In this document: positions 47,109-58,069 of the stretch, piece by piece
Position numbering within the stretch: the first letter of the stretch is position 1
How the letters are laid out: every line of letters starts with the position of its first letter
NCBI RefSeq assembly: GCF_011075055.1
Contig: NC_058153.1
Span: forward strand, 4,278,001-4,342,000
Source: Mangifera indica
Lineage: Eukaryota > Streptophyta > Magnoliopsida > Sapindales > Anacardiaceae
Direction of reading: 5' to 3'
Length of the DNA stretch: 64,000 bases
Translations under genes and position numbers: made by a program
The notes under the pieces: model-generated
The model's database searches: none
What the model was told of the DNA's origin: nothing
What the model saw: the letters and a program-made list of their open reading frames with translations, nothing else

Positions 47109-47797
47109 GGCTAAAGGACTTACTCCCACTTAAAATATGTTGTTTTCTCAAGTTTTTTTCTATTAATTTTGAAAATCTTATTTACTCACCCATGACTATT
47201 TAAATCTGTTAGTTTTAAGGACAAAATTGTTATTTTATATTTAATATTAAAAATAAACTTAAATTTGATTTCATTTTTCCTCCCAAAATCCTAAAAACCA
47301 ACCATTTCCCGAAACCTAAGTTTTCAAAAATTGGATTTTTTCCCTAGGGTTTTCAAACTTTCAGATTCAATTTTTCTAACAATGATCGGCTATCTCCAGA
47401 CACTGTTTATTCCTCTCTGACGTGTCCTCCTTTCAGTCATGCTTTTTCTGACTCCGTGAGACGTTGTCGTCGATAAAGACAACTCATCTTTATCTTTAAC
47501 GAACACGAGTAGTCTTCGTCGATGTGGCATCAGAAGGAGCACTGTCGGAAGGAGGACGCACCAAAGAGGAAGAGAAGGTGCCTAGAGATTATCGGTTGTC
47601 GCTAGAAAAATTGGATCTGAAAGTTTGAAAACCCTAAGGGGAAAATTAGTAGTTTTTTGGGTTTAAGAGGGAAAATGATATAACTAACGAACTTAGTTAA
47701 TTTTAATTGTCTGTGAGTGGATAAATGAGAATTTTTAAGTTAATAAGGGAAAACTTGAGAAATCAGCATACTTTGGGTGGGAATAAGTCCTTTGGCC
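47109..47797. mobile_element. Complete non-autonomous Mutator-like element (689 bp)
   Basis: Terminal inverted repeats of about 100 bases: left GGCTAAAGGACTTACTCCCA, right (reversed) GGCCAAAGGACTTATTCCCA, with similarity continuing through TCTCAAGTTTT and ATTAATTTTGAAAAT-like parts. A perfect 9-bp direct repeat lies outside. Both are the hallmark of Mutator elements. No transposase. The inner 47340-47640 part is richer in GC and CG than its surroundings and resembles the inner part of a related element near 56250-56410 (shared GATAAAGACAAC-like block), so it may be captured or ancestral sequence. Confidence 0.92.
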
Positions 47798-47806
47798 ATT
47801 AGTAAA
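47798..47806. repeat. Mutator target duplication (right)
   Basis: ATTAGTAAA, identical to 47100-47108. Confidence 0.9.
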
Positions 47807-48892
47807 TTAAAACATTGTTAGACACAGTTGATATTTAGTGATGAGACATGCCCTCAGGGGCTTTTGTAAAAGAAGTGAGGAATTATGTTGATGATTGAAG
47901 TTTATTTGGCTTGTGTTGCAAATTCATGTCAAGGTAGAGATTATTAGACATGGTGAAAAGAATTTAGGAATAGATGCTTTGGATAAAGAATCAGAAGTTT
48001 CAGTAACAAAATAGGAGTTCCATCAAATTGAACGTTCATCCTAGGTATTGTAATAATTAAAACAAAGTCATTCTACTAATTGTTCGATAGTCATTCTAAA
48101 AATGTTTTGGTTCCAATATCAGAATATGTGCTCTATCAAATGAAACAGTTATTTTATCGTAGATATAAATTTGTGCGGTTCATGATTTTAAAAAGTTCAA
48201 GGAAAAGAAAGACTTATTTGAGGAGCTAGTATTTAAAATTATACACTTAATATCTAAAAGGGTTATCGATCTCTTGCATTCTCCTCACAATTAAACTTCA
48301 CTATTATGAGTTTATCCATTATATGTCCATGGTTTTTCTTAATTTGGGTGTTTATGTGAAATTTTTTTGGTTCCTTTTCTTCATATCCTATTTGTGGATT
48401 ATTTGTTTTCGTTAGAAATTGTTTGAGTTTCTCTGTGATGGATCCCAAAAGACTTCTTTTATTTATTGGCTTGTAACTGATGAAAAGGGCCCAACCTCGG
48501 AGGTAGAATACTTCCATATTTGTCATGATATTTTACTTGAAGTTTGGCAGCATATGATACCGTTTACATTTTGGGAAAGTATCACTATTTAATTAGATTA
48601 CATAAACTTCTTATTTAAAGAAAACTTCTTCTCGTAGGCAGGAACCCTCGTCCATTGCCTTGCCTTACGTCTTTAGTGTTTAAACTTGCATCTCGAGGGA
48701 ACTTGAGGAGCCCTAATGGCATGAGAGTTACCTTATACTTGGAAAACTCCACAACCCATATGGGAAAATGTTTTTTCCTTGGATTACTGCACCTGAGGAA
48801 TGACTGTTCATTATTTATCCTCCCCGATCTAATTATATATATTTATATATTTAAAATATGTACATACAGTATTACTTTTTATATTATATTAA

Positions 48893-49063
48893 CAATAAAA
48901 TCATGTGTATCTATTTTGGATACATAAATACACACATACTTATATACATTATCATATAATTAAATAATTTTAAATTAAAAATAAAATAATATATAATTAT
49001 ATAATAATACATATAAATATATATATATATTTATATATTTAAATTAAATACGTATAGTATTAT
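48893..49063. mobile_element. Palindromic AT-rich MITE, copy 5
   Basis: Starts CAATAAAATCATGTGTATCT, core TTAAATAATTTTAAATTAAA, ends CGTATAGTATTATT. The two halves are roughly complementary. Confidence 0.7.
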
Positions 49064-49567
49064 TTTTATATTAAAAGAACAATTTGATCAGTAAAACATA
49101 AATTATTGGTTACAGGTATGACTCTACATGAATATCTAAGCCTGATAACGTTTTTAAAATGTTTCTTGGTCTTTTCCATGCATTTCACTTATTGGTAAAA
49201 ACTACTGTTTCTTTACCATAGTCTGCACATGGGGAAATGTTTTTTTTGTCTATTTCGTAAATTTCACTAATGTGGTAAAACAATTACTGTTTATGAACTC
49301 TTTATAGACCTAATGTTTATTCTTTGCAGTTTTTAAAAGAATATACAAATTTTTTTGTTATTGTTAAGTTATTTTTGTTGCCTTTTTGAGTGAATGATCT
49401 ACTAATTTCCGATTGATTAAATACATTTCCCAGTTGGGTATAAGATTATGATTGAGTCTAATACATTTAACAAAATTTAGGACCACAAGGGTTGTGAGGG
49501 TTGTATATCAATTGTTGTGCACTTAGACTTCCTACGAGAAACTATTACGTAGTGAGTTATTAGTTAT

Positions 49568-49711
49568 CAATAAAATTATATGCATAGTTTTTATGTATAA
49601 ATAATGATATATCATCATGTAATTAAGTATTGTTTTATTTTTAATTTTCAATCATCCAATCACATGATGACACGTTATTATTTATACACAAAATTATACA
49701 TATAATATTAC
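49568..49711. mobile_element. Palindromic AT-rich MITE, copy 6
   Basis: Starts CAATAAAATTATATGCATAG and ends AAATTATACATATAATATTA. The core lies in the opposite orientation to copy 5 (TTTTATTTTTAATTTTCAAT). Confidence 0.65.
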
Positions 49712-52331
49712 TGTATTAGTTGTGCAAGTATCATGTAAAGACTAAATATGTTATCTATACATAGGTCAACTTAGAATGCAGATAAGATTCCTTCTATCTA
49801 GAAATAGTTGAAAGAATTAGTGCTATTAATTTCAATCGTTTCCGCAATCTCCTAATTTTATGGGATAGCACAATTAACAAATTAATTTTGTAAATCTAGA
49901 TTCAATATATAAAAATATGAGTGTATATACCTTCAATTACGTAATTATTTTGTAGTTTTTTTCTCTTACTCTATAAATAACAAGATCGTATAAAGATAAA
50001 AGGACAATAATTTAGATTCTCATACTATCATTATACTAAATTACTTCTAAAAAAGTTAAAAATGTAAAAGTAGATATAAACTTTCGATCAATATACATAG
50101 TGATCAAAATGATATCGTTTTTAATCGATTTATATTAAAAATTAAACTTATTTTGAGTCATGCTCTTTTTCAAACTCGAATAACACTAGTTGAAAGAATC
50201 GTTGAGTTTGTCTGAGGTCCCATTTGCCTAGCTTTATAGGCAGTCGCTCAATTTCAAATTTGAAGTTTTTAAGGTTGAACTAATATAATAACGAATCACG
50301 AATACTATAATATGAATTAAGAAAATCAAGACTGCATTTACTGTTGCATATTCTTCTGGCATCGTGAGAGTGTAAGACTGTTTAGTAACATGAGAGACAG
50401 GTGCATAGGGATGTGAAGATTGTACTTCTTCAATAACTTAAGGTTGAGGACGTAGAGATTAGAAGGCCATGAAATTGGAAACTAGGACCGGTCTCTTAGA
50501 GACACGTGTTGGTCGGATAAGCTCATGAGAAACCATCAAATTGTCCGTCGACGTGTGGTCAGATATACCCTCAATTTGTATAGTTTTTGTGTGATCGTGA
50601 ATGAACATCTTCACGTGGTGTCGCATGCATGGCAGCCCGTTGAGAGACACTTGGATACCTCCGCCCAAGCCATCCTTGTCCAGAGATAATTTGAGTGATA
50701 ATAAAAAAATTTATTCATAAAAATGTGAATTCAAATCTTTTTTGATAATATTTTAAGTATAGTCTATTGACATATTTGGTTTAATGATTGTAGAGTCGGA
50801 TATTAGACTTAAAAGTTTCTAAGATTTATTATGCATAAACTGAATAAATAAATTAATCCTAAATCTGTAAAATTTATATATAAAGTATAAAATACTAAAT
50901 TAAATATTTTATAGTTATAAGAATATTTAGAACTTCATACAATTTAAATCTATAAAATTGTTAAGATTACCTTTCAAGATTTTCTCTTGATATAGCTTGG
51001 TTTTTCACTCCAGAAATCTTTCTAAATGACAGTTTTCGATGAGACAAATTATACTATAAGTATACTGCATCATATTTTAAAGTGGGATATATCCAATATA
51101 TAATAGGTTAATTGACTCTTTCATCAAAGATTTAATAAATCACAAGACCCACACTAATATTGTCCACCTATATCATAACTTTTAAGTATATTGAATTTAT
51201 CTGTAAACTATCATTTGATTATTCAATTATCCAGTTATCCAGTTTTATTTAATAAAAATTATAATTAATGTTAACCTACATTAAAAAATTTCTAATAGAG
51301 TTTTACCAGTTCGATGGATTCTTCATTTGAAAAAAAAAACCTTCCTATTGGATTGTGCTACTTGAAAACCTCGAAATTATATAAGATCAAATTTCATGAT
51401 CACTAACGTAGGGATTTGCATGGTAACATGCTAAAAGATCTTAAAGATTCTCCAACCAATAAGCTATTGCTTTTGTTTGCATTTTTACCTCCGCCCCTTC
51501 TAGTTTTAACTTAGTACTAGATTTCTTGAACTTATGCATGACGACTGTCAATCTTCAACTCTACGCACAATATCACCTCGAACTTATAATTTATAAATAG
51601 ATTCAAAGCAGATGATTACTTCATTTCCTTTGGTTTCCGAGGGATCGCTCATACGTAAAACAATATTATTGCTGTATCTTATGTTGAATCTTCAGTAACT
51701 TAGTAGAAAAAACATTTAAATATCAGTGAATAAGGAATGAAGATAGATGAAATAAATTTATACAGAGGGTTGAGTGGGGAAGGTAGGGTAACATGCTCTT
51801 GTTGCTCCTTGGCCTTTCTTACTGTTTCGTTGTCGTTTGGGCAGTCAAACCCTGCTATTTTTGTTACGCTCAAAATATGTGCTTATGTATATAAAAGATA
51901 GGTGAAAGCAAGAGTCAAATATAGGTGAAAGCAAGAGTCAAATATTACTGCATGCACCTCTTGCATTCCAAGAGATATATTTTGGAAAATTGCGTAACAA
52001 CTGGCTACATAGTCCTAATAAAATCCAAATAACCGAGAAAGAAAGTTGACCACAAAAGTGGCGTTTTAAGGTGGTTTGGTTCATTATTTTGTAGGTTACA
52101 TCTACAAGAACGGTGTTAATAACTTTAAGAAAACATTTTGGTAAAGTATAAATATAAATTACAAGAGAAGTGTTTTGAGTAAGGCTCATTTTAATATTGA
52201 AGTTTCAAAAAGAATTACTAAATTTTAAGAGTCTCTTTGCTGAGCTTCGAGCATGGGAAGAGAAAGTAAGACTCTCCTTTCCATATACTTTTTTATTATT
52301 CATAATGTATTTGATTAAACTTGCTTAAATT

Positions 52332-52478
52332 GATAAAATTATGTGTGTCCATTTTCAGTACATAAATAAATATATATTTGATATATGTTATCATACGATT
52401 AAATGATTTTAAATTAAAAAAATATAATACTTAATTATATAATAATATATAAATATATGTATTTGTATAGTTACAACT
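52332..52478. mobile_element. Palindromic AT-rich MITE, copy 7
   Basis: GATAAAATTATGTGTGTCCA at the left, core GATTAAATGATTTTAAATTA, right end near GTATTTGTATAGTTA. It lies about 400-550 bases upstream of the LAZY/DRO1 start codon. Confidence 0.65.
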
Positions 52479-52794
52479 ACTCCCGTGTGAAAGAAAAAGA
52501 TATAGTAGTAGAGAAAAGGTGACAAATAGAAAAGAGAGAGAAAACAAGGCGGCAAAGTCACTGTTGGGAACTTAAACCAGCAGCTTCCACCACCTTGTGA
52601 ATGGAATTTCTCCTTACCCCCTTCCCCTATTTAACTCCTATTGCAGCTCAGCTTTCACTGGCTTACAGAGATCTGTGAAGTATAAACTAACACTTGATCA
52701 TCTCTGTTGGTCCATATACTCACCATCTCTATCTGTTTCCACTTGTTTTAATTGAATAGATCACTCTAGCTCCTCATAATATCATCAATTGAAG

Positions 52795-52879
52795 GTAAGG
52801 AGAAAGAAAGATGTTTTAGTGTCAGTAAGTGAAACATGAGGTTTATTAAGAGGGGGTGACATATCTGATTTGATTGCAG
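52795..52879 (+). other. 5' leader intron of LAZY/DRO1 gene
   Basis: Donor TTGAAG|GTAAGG at 52794/52795, acceptor TTGCAG at 52874-52879. The start codon is the first three bases of the next exon. Confidence 0.65.
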
Positions 52880-53972
52880 ATGTTCAACTGGATACAAAAG
52901 AAGCTCAATGGGCGACGTGTAGGCAAGAAACAAGACTCGGTTTCATCGGCTAATCGTAAGCACTGTTCTTTGGCCTTATTTCTTTTCCTGAATATATAAG
53001 CTGAAACCATGCATGATTATTGATATTTTTGTTCATCTACTGTTAATGATGTTTGTTTCTGGCATATATATAGTCTACAAACAGCAAGAGCCACGCAAAG
53101 AAGAATTTATCGACTGGTATAAAGGATTGCTAACAATTGGGACAATTGGAAATGAAAACTTACTACCCGATCTTCAACAAAATCCTTCTTTGTCTCAAGA
53201 TCTTACCCTTGAAGAAGAGGGAAAACTTCAAAATGAATTGAACTTGTCAGAAGGTGACCCTGAGGATCTTTCGTTGGATGACATTCTCGACCATTCAAGC
53301 TCGGCAGTTGAAGATCAATCGACCATTCTAGCAAGTGTAGTCTGCAGCAAAGGGAAAGATATTTGCAATGACAATACTAAAAGGGCAATTGGGAAAAAGT
53401 CATTAGCTTTTCTGGTTAAGAAGGTGATTGCTTGCAGAGGTGGGTTTGCGCCTAGCCATAGTTTAAGAGATCCCGTCTCAGAATCACGAATGGAAAAGGT
53501 ATAGAAATTTATACATACCTTTTGAATTACACACTCAAGCATCCTTCAAATGAACACGCAGTTGTTGAATTTTATGAGTTGTTTACAGATATTGAGGGCA
53601 ATTCTCCACAAGAAAATATATCCCCAAAGCTCCAGTGCAACATTGTCTACTAAAAAGTACTTGGAAAACAGAGGGCTTAACCTCAAGTCTGCCGAAGAGG
53701 ATGAGAAGCCGGCCAAGGGAAGTAAATGGGTTAAGACAGATTCTGAATGTAAGTTCCTTTGAAGTATCTATAAAAGAACATTTACATTATTATAAAATTT
53801 GAAATACTTTCATGGTTGTGAAATTTTGATTTACTTGGTACAGTAGTTATGAATCCGGTTATTGTACTCCAAGTTATCTATACAACAAATACATGTCCCG
53901 GTTATAAAAAGGAAAAACAATTAATGTAATTTGTATCTATTTTCAATTGCAGATATTGTTTTGGAGATATAA
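52880..53972 (+). CDS. LAZY: LAZY / DEEPER ROOTING 1 (NGR, IGT family) gravitropism protein
   Basis: Four coding exons, 52880-52955, 53074-53498, 53589-53748 and 53953-53972, give 226 residues. The family's conserved regions are all present: N-terminal MFNWIQKKLNGRR; the IGT motif GLLTIGT at 43-49 (in EEFIDWYKGLLTIGTIGN); an acidic middle with PEDLSLDDILDH; FLVKKVIACRGGFAPSHSLR with DPVSESRMEK and LRAILHKKIYPQ; and the C-terminal YIVLEI, coded by a 20-base last exon. That C-terminus separates LAZY/DRO1 proteins from TAC1, which lacks it. Family members link amyloplast sedimentation to auxin flow, act at the plasma membrane with RLD proteins through the C-terminal peptide, and set shoot and root angle. 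Which LAZY subgroup it belongs to is not certain; size and N-terminus favour the DRO1/LAZY2-4 side. A small intron precedes the start codon. Confidence 0.93.
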
Positions 53973-54430
53973 TTAATCAACTTCTGGGGCCGGCTGTGAA
54001 GATTCTTAAATGAGAACACATAAGCTGCTGCTACCTCAATAATGGCTCATTTTTGTGTTTATTATTAGGTATAAACAGAAATGGTTAAACTCTGTATGTG
54101 AATGCCAGTTCAGGGAACTTTCTTGTTGTGTATCAATTGACTCCAGCCTTAAGTGCAGGGATCAAAGTTTCCTGTTTCATTGGTGATGGGTTGATTCTAG
54201 TTTTAAGTGTTTATTGCAAAAAAAAAAAAGTTTCAATTTTTATTTTATGTGTCCACTGAATCTGCCATGTTGTCAGTGGCAAAACTTAAGATCTCATGGT
54301 AGTTTTAGTCCACTCAACCTCTTAACATTGTGAATTAGCTTGGCTACAATAAAAGCCCAAACTATGGAAGTTTAAGTCCAATATGTTGTTAGGCCCAATT
54401 TGTTTCTTTTTTGTTTGTACAAAATATGAG

Positions 54431-54575
54431 CAATACTATATATATATACTATTTAAATAAACAAATTATATGTCATCATATAATTAAATAATTTTTAACT
54501 TTATTTTAAAATTATTGAATCACATGATAACACATAATTTATATACCAAAAATATATATGTATAATTTTATTAAA
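54431..54575. mobile_element. Palindromic AT-rich MITE, copy 8
   Basis: GTCATCATATAATTAAATAA in the left half pairs with TTATTGAATCACATGATAAC-like sequence in the right half; right end TATGTATAATTTTATT. Confidence 0.6.
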
Positions 54576-54770
54576 AAACTATTAGAGGTTATTTATTACA
54601 ACTCCCTTTTGTCTTTCAATTCTGAATTTGGGATAAATGTGATGGAAGATTTCGAGTTGATGTTGTGAGTTGAGATTTGCAAGTATAAAGTAGTTTTCAT
54701 CGCACTAAAATAGAAACTAAGGATAACAAAATATTTTTTCCCTAAAGATATCATAAAGAGTAATATTATA

Positions 54771-54934
54771 TGTACAAACGAATCTTATTAATTTATCTAT
54801 ACAATTTGATGTAATCAGATATAATTAAATGATTTTGAAGTAAGAGAAAAATTAAACCATCACATCTTCACATATAGACATATCAGTTTGTATATGTAAG
54901 TTGGTAAAATTTGTTTATAAATATAATTTTATTC
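54771..54934. mobile_element. Palindromic AT-rich MITE, copy 9 (diverged)
   Basis: AATATTATATGTACAAACGA at the left; right end AAATTTGTTTATAAATATAA then TTTTATT. Inner part ATAATTAAATGATTTTGAAG matches the family core loosely. Confidence 0.5.
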
Positions 54935-55113
54935 TATCATATATAATTCTTCATTTTCATTTAAATAATAAATTCTCACTGTCAACATCCCTGTTTAATA
55001 ATTTGAATCAAGACTTCAAAAATAATTGCTAACATCTTTAATCATATGAAAAAAATAAAAACTTGTGAAGAAATATGTATAGGGAGTTAGTGACAAGTAA
55101 AGATTGAATTCAC

Positions 55114-55205
55114 CATTTTTTTTTTTTTAGGTAATATGTATCGGTTGGATGAGTAAATTCAAAGTCTGATAATCAGACTCATAACCATTACACTAAATAA
55201 GTTAA
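55114..55205 (-). mobile_element. Possible short SINE fragment
   Basis: On the minus strand, TTTAGTGTAATGGTTATGAG resembles an A box, and the sequence ends in a run of A (T run at 55114-55128). The B box is weak (ACTTTGAATTTAC), and the flanking repeats are imperfect. Low confidence. Confidence 0.3.
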
Positions 55206-56014
55206 AGTTCTAGGTAATTCATGCAAATTTTGATTTTCCTAATTTTCGTGTAAAACCTATCTAAGATGGCAAACAAGTTAGAATTTCCAAGAACTAGTCT
55301 AGTTCTAACAAACATTAACATGTGAGATACTATCAACATCAAATCACAAAATGTTTATTAATTTTAATAAATCATAATATTAATGAATTTCTTTAGAATG
55401 CAAATCTTCAAATCACATAGTTGACATAGAATCCTAATTATGAATGACAATTCTACCCTTTTAATCGGATTTTTCCCTGTATGAAGCTGAATTCTCCAAA
55501 ATAAGCGAGGATGAGGGCAAAAAAAAAAAAAAATTCCCACCAGCGAAAACGGAGATAAATATCTTTGTGTCGCATCCAACACTTGTTGCACTCATTTTTT
55601 AATCAGTATCTATACTTAAGGTTATCTAAATAATTTGATTTATCTTGTTGAGGTGAAGTTTAATCAAGGGAAGAGTGTCACAGTGATTTATCTTGTTCAT
55701 CAAGAAATCACAATCCAGTGCATTATATCTTGGATGAAATCAAAACCCAAGTGGCAACTACGCCTGCACTATGTTTAAGTTGTTCATGTTGATGCTTTTT
55801 ATTTTAATTTTTCCTTTTTAAAGAAAAAAGAAAGAAATTTTATTGAAGCAAAAACATTAAAACATAATGAAGAGATACATGAAACAGTATAAACAGAGGA
55901 AAGTCAACTGGTAAATTCTGTAAAAGGAAGAAAGGTGAATTCCATAAAGGAAAGTTGCAAAGACAAGTGGCAATAGTTATCGGGTAGGGATGGCGCGAGG
56001 TAAGAAAGTTAGAA

Positions 56015-56450
56015 GGCCAAAAGATTTGTTCCCACCCAAAGAATAGCAAAATCCAAAAGTTGCATCTTTCAATTTTTTAAAATTCAAACACTTGTTTATA
56101 AGTAATTTTTTATTAAAAATTTTAATTAAAGTTAATAGTAAAATTGTTATTTAGCAAAAAAATTAAATTTGTATCACATTTTTCCTTCTCAATTTAAAAA
56201 TATTATAATTTCTCCTCAAATTTTTCTTCAAAGTATAAAAAATGGTTATTTCTTTCCTAGGGCTTTTTCTCTTCTGATGACTCACTCTTTTCAATCATCA
56301 ATCGACGTTTTTTCTTTCTTTTTTTTCATTGATCGTATCTCTTTACTCTAATTTCGTATGCAGTAAAGACAACGATCCCTATCTCTAATAAAAGATGAAA
56401 AGAGATGACCGATCGAAAGAAAAGAAAAAGGAAAGGCCGGCCAAAGGGCA
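56015..56450 (+). mobile_element. Mutator-like fragment with inner sequence
   Basis: GGCCAAAAGATTTGTTCCCA followed by CCCAAAGAATAG matches the family left end. The inner part CCTAGGGCTTTTTCTC and GTAAAGACAACGATCCCTAT resemble 47345-47500. The right end was not identified. Confidence 0.55.
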
Positions 56451-57754
56451 AAAAGAAATCCTCACTAAAGATAACCTTAATTTTGTTGATATTTAACTAA
56501 GTCAATTTTATTCAAATTGACATTTAACTTAATTTAAATTAAATTCAAATTAAAGTTTTAATTTAAAAGTTTATTTCTAATTTAATTTTAATACTTTTCC
56601 AACATATTATATGTTTAGATGGTAATATTATTTATTTTATTAATAATATTATTTATCCAATTAATAATTTTTTAAAATATTTTCAACTTAAACTAACTGT
56701 AGAATAACAGGCAATTAGGCAACAAGAAATTCAACCCCAGGCCGGTTGTCATTTCTTGTAATATTATCCCATCAAGTTAAGATTTGTGCCACGTGTCGAG
56801 ATCTAATAGACTGCTTTAAGTGTTAAACATAACTAAATATGACGCGATCTAGGCTATGCACAAACTCCACTAATTTAATCTCAATCAATCAGTCCCTCGC
56901 TGCCAACTACATTAGATTATGGGGAGTGTTTTCTTCTGGCAAAATTTTATTATCAAAATCGCGAAATTATCTATAAAAATAAATAATTATTATATTTAAT
57001 TAAAAATAATAAAAAATATTAATAAATTATTTTATTTAAATATTTATAGATATAATTATTTAAAAATATTTTTTATATTATTTATTATATTAATTAAAAA
57101 TATCTTATTTTTAATTAAAAAATAATAAAATAATAAAATAATTATAATAAAATCTAGATACTTTAATAATTTTTTAATACCTAAATTAAAAGTGATAATC
57201 GGATTACATTTATATTATCTGTCACATCACTTTTTGATAATAAAATATTATTATAATTTTAATATAAATAATAAAAGATAAATTATCAAAATAATTTTTA
57301 TTGATTGAAACCAATCGATCCCTTGATGACTCACTTCACTATTTTATTATTAATACTAATATTTCTACTATTTTTGGTTTGGTTAATAAATACAAAACTA
57401 AAAAAAATTATTAATTTTTACCTTTTTAAATATTATCTCATTTTTATTTATTTTCAAAAAAAATTTTTTTTATAATTGAAGATCTAATCTATCCATATTA
57501 ATTAAACAGATAAATTCGGGATAAAAATGATTGAATATAAAATCATTGTAAAAAAATTCTAATATTTTATCAATTTTATTAACTTTAGACCTAAAAAATT
57601 ATCTTTAAAGTATACAATAAAAAAAAAAATTTCTCATTAAAACATTGTTATTTTATTAGTATTAAATATTATTTCATTTCATGCTTTGGCAAACTAATTC
57701 TTTGTAAAAAGGGTGAAGGTATTTATAAAAATTTTAAAAATTTTCAATGAAGCA

Positions 57755-57770
57755 TACATACATATATATA

Positions 57771-57803
<33 letters not shown>
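57755..57803. repeat. TA / TATG microsatellite
   Basis: TA units then TATG units, about 270 bases upstream of the LSM1 start codon. Confidence 0.9.
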
Positions 57804-58069
57804 TACAGAGATTGTTTGGCGATGGCTTTTAGTCAAAAAGATGTAAACCTAACTCAAATATAGCGTGCCAAATTGGCCAGCAGATTTTTCCGTATATTTG
57901 GCTTTTGTTTTGCTCCTATTTTTGTGGCACCTGTTTAGAGAAAGATTTAGATTTGGTGGGCACTTTTGTTTTTTTTAAATAATTTCTTGGACGGTTGATT
58001 GAAAGCGAATGCCACTGGTATTAGTTTGGAAGAAAGTCGTAGTATTTGCTTCACAAAACACTCAATTCA

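Larger units (their letters stand above)
47807..52640. other. Large gene-free interval upstream of LAZY/DRO1 gene
   Basis: About 4.8 kb without a gene I can support. It holds three MITE copies (48893-49063, 49568-49711, 52332-52478). The minus-strand frame at 50459-50668 has a less AT-biased codon make-up but no recognisable family. A 22-base direct repeat (AGGTGAAAGCAAGAGTCAAATAT form) occurs side by side at about 51900-51945. Confidence 0.45.
53980..57990. other. Intergenic between LAZY/DRO1 and LSM1
   Basis: AT-rich, with two MITE copies (54431-54575, 54771-54934), a possible short SINE (about 55114-55205), a Mutator-type left end with inner sequence (56015 onward) and a TA/TATG microsatellite at 57755-57803. 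No gene was recognised. Confidence 0.5.

Noticed and set aside
50459..50668. 69-codon minus-strand frame with more even codon use
   Set aside because: No recognised domain or neighbouring exons; possible old gene fragment but not supportable.
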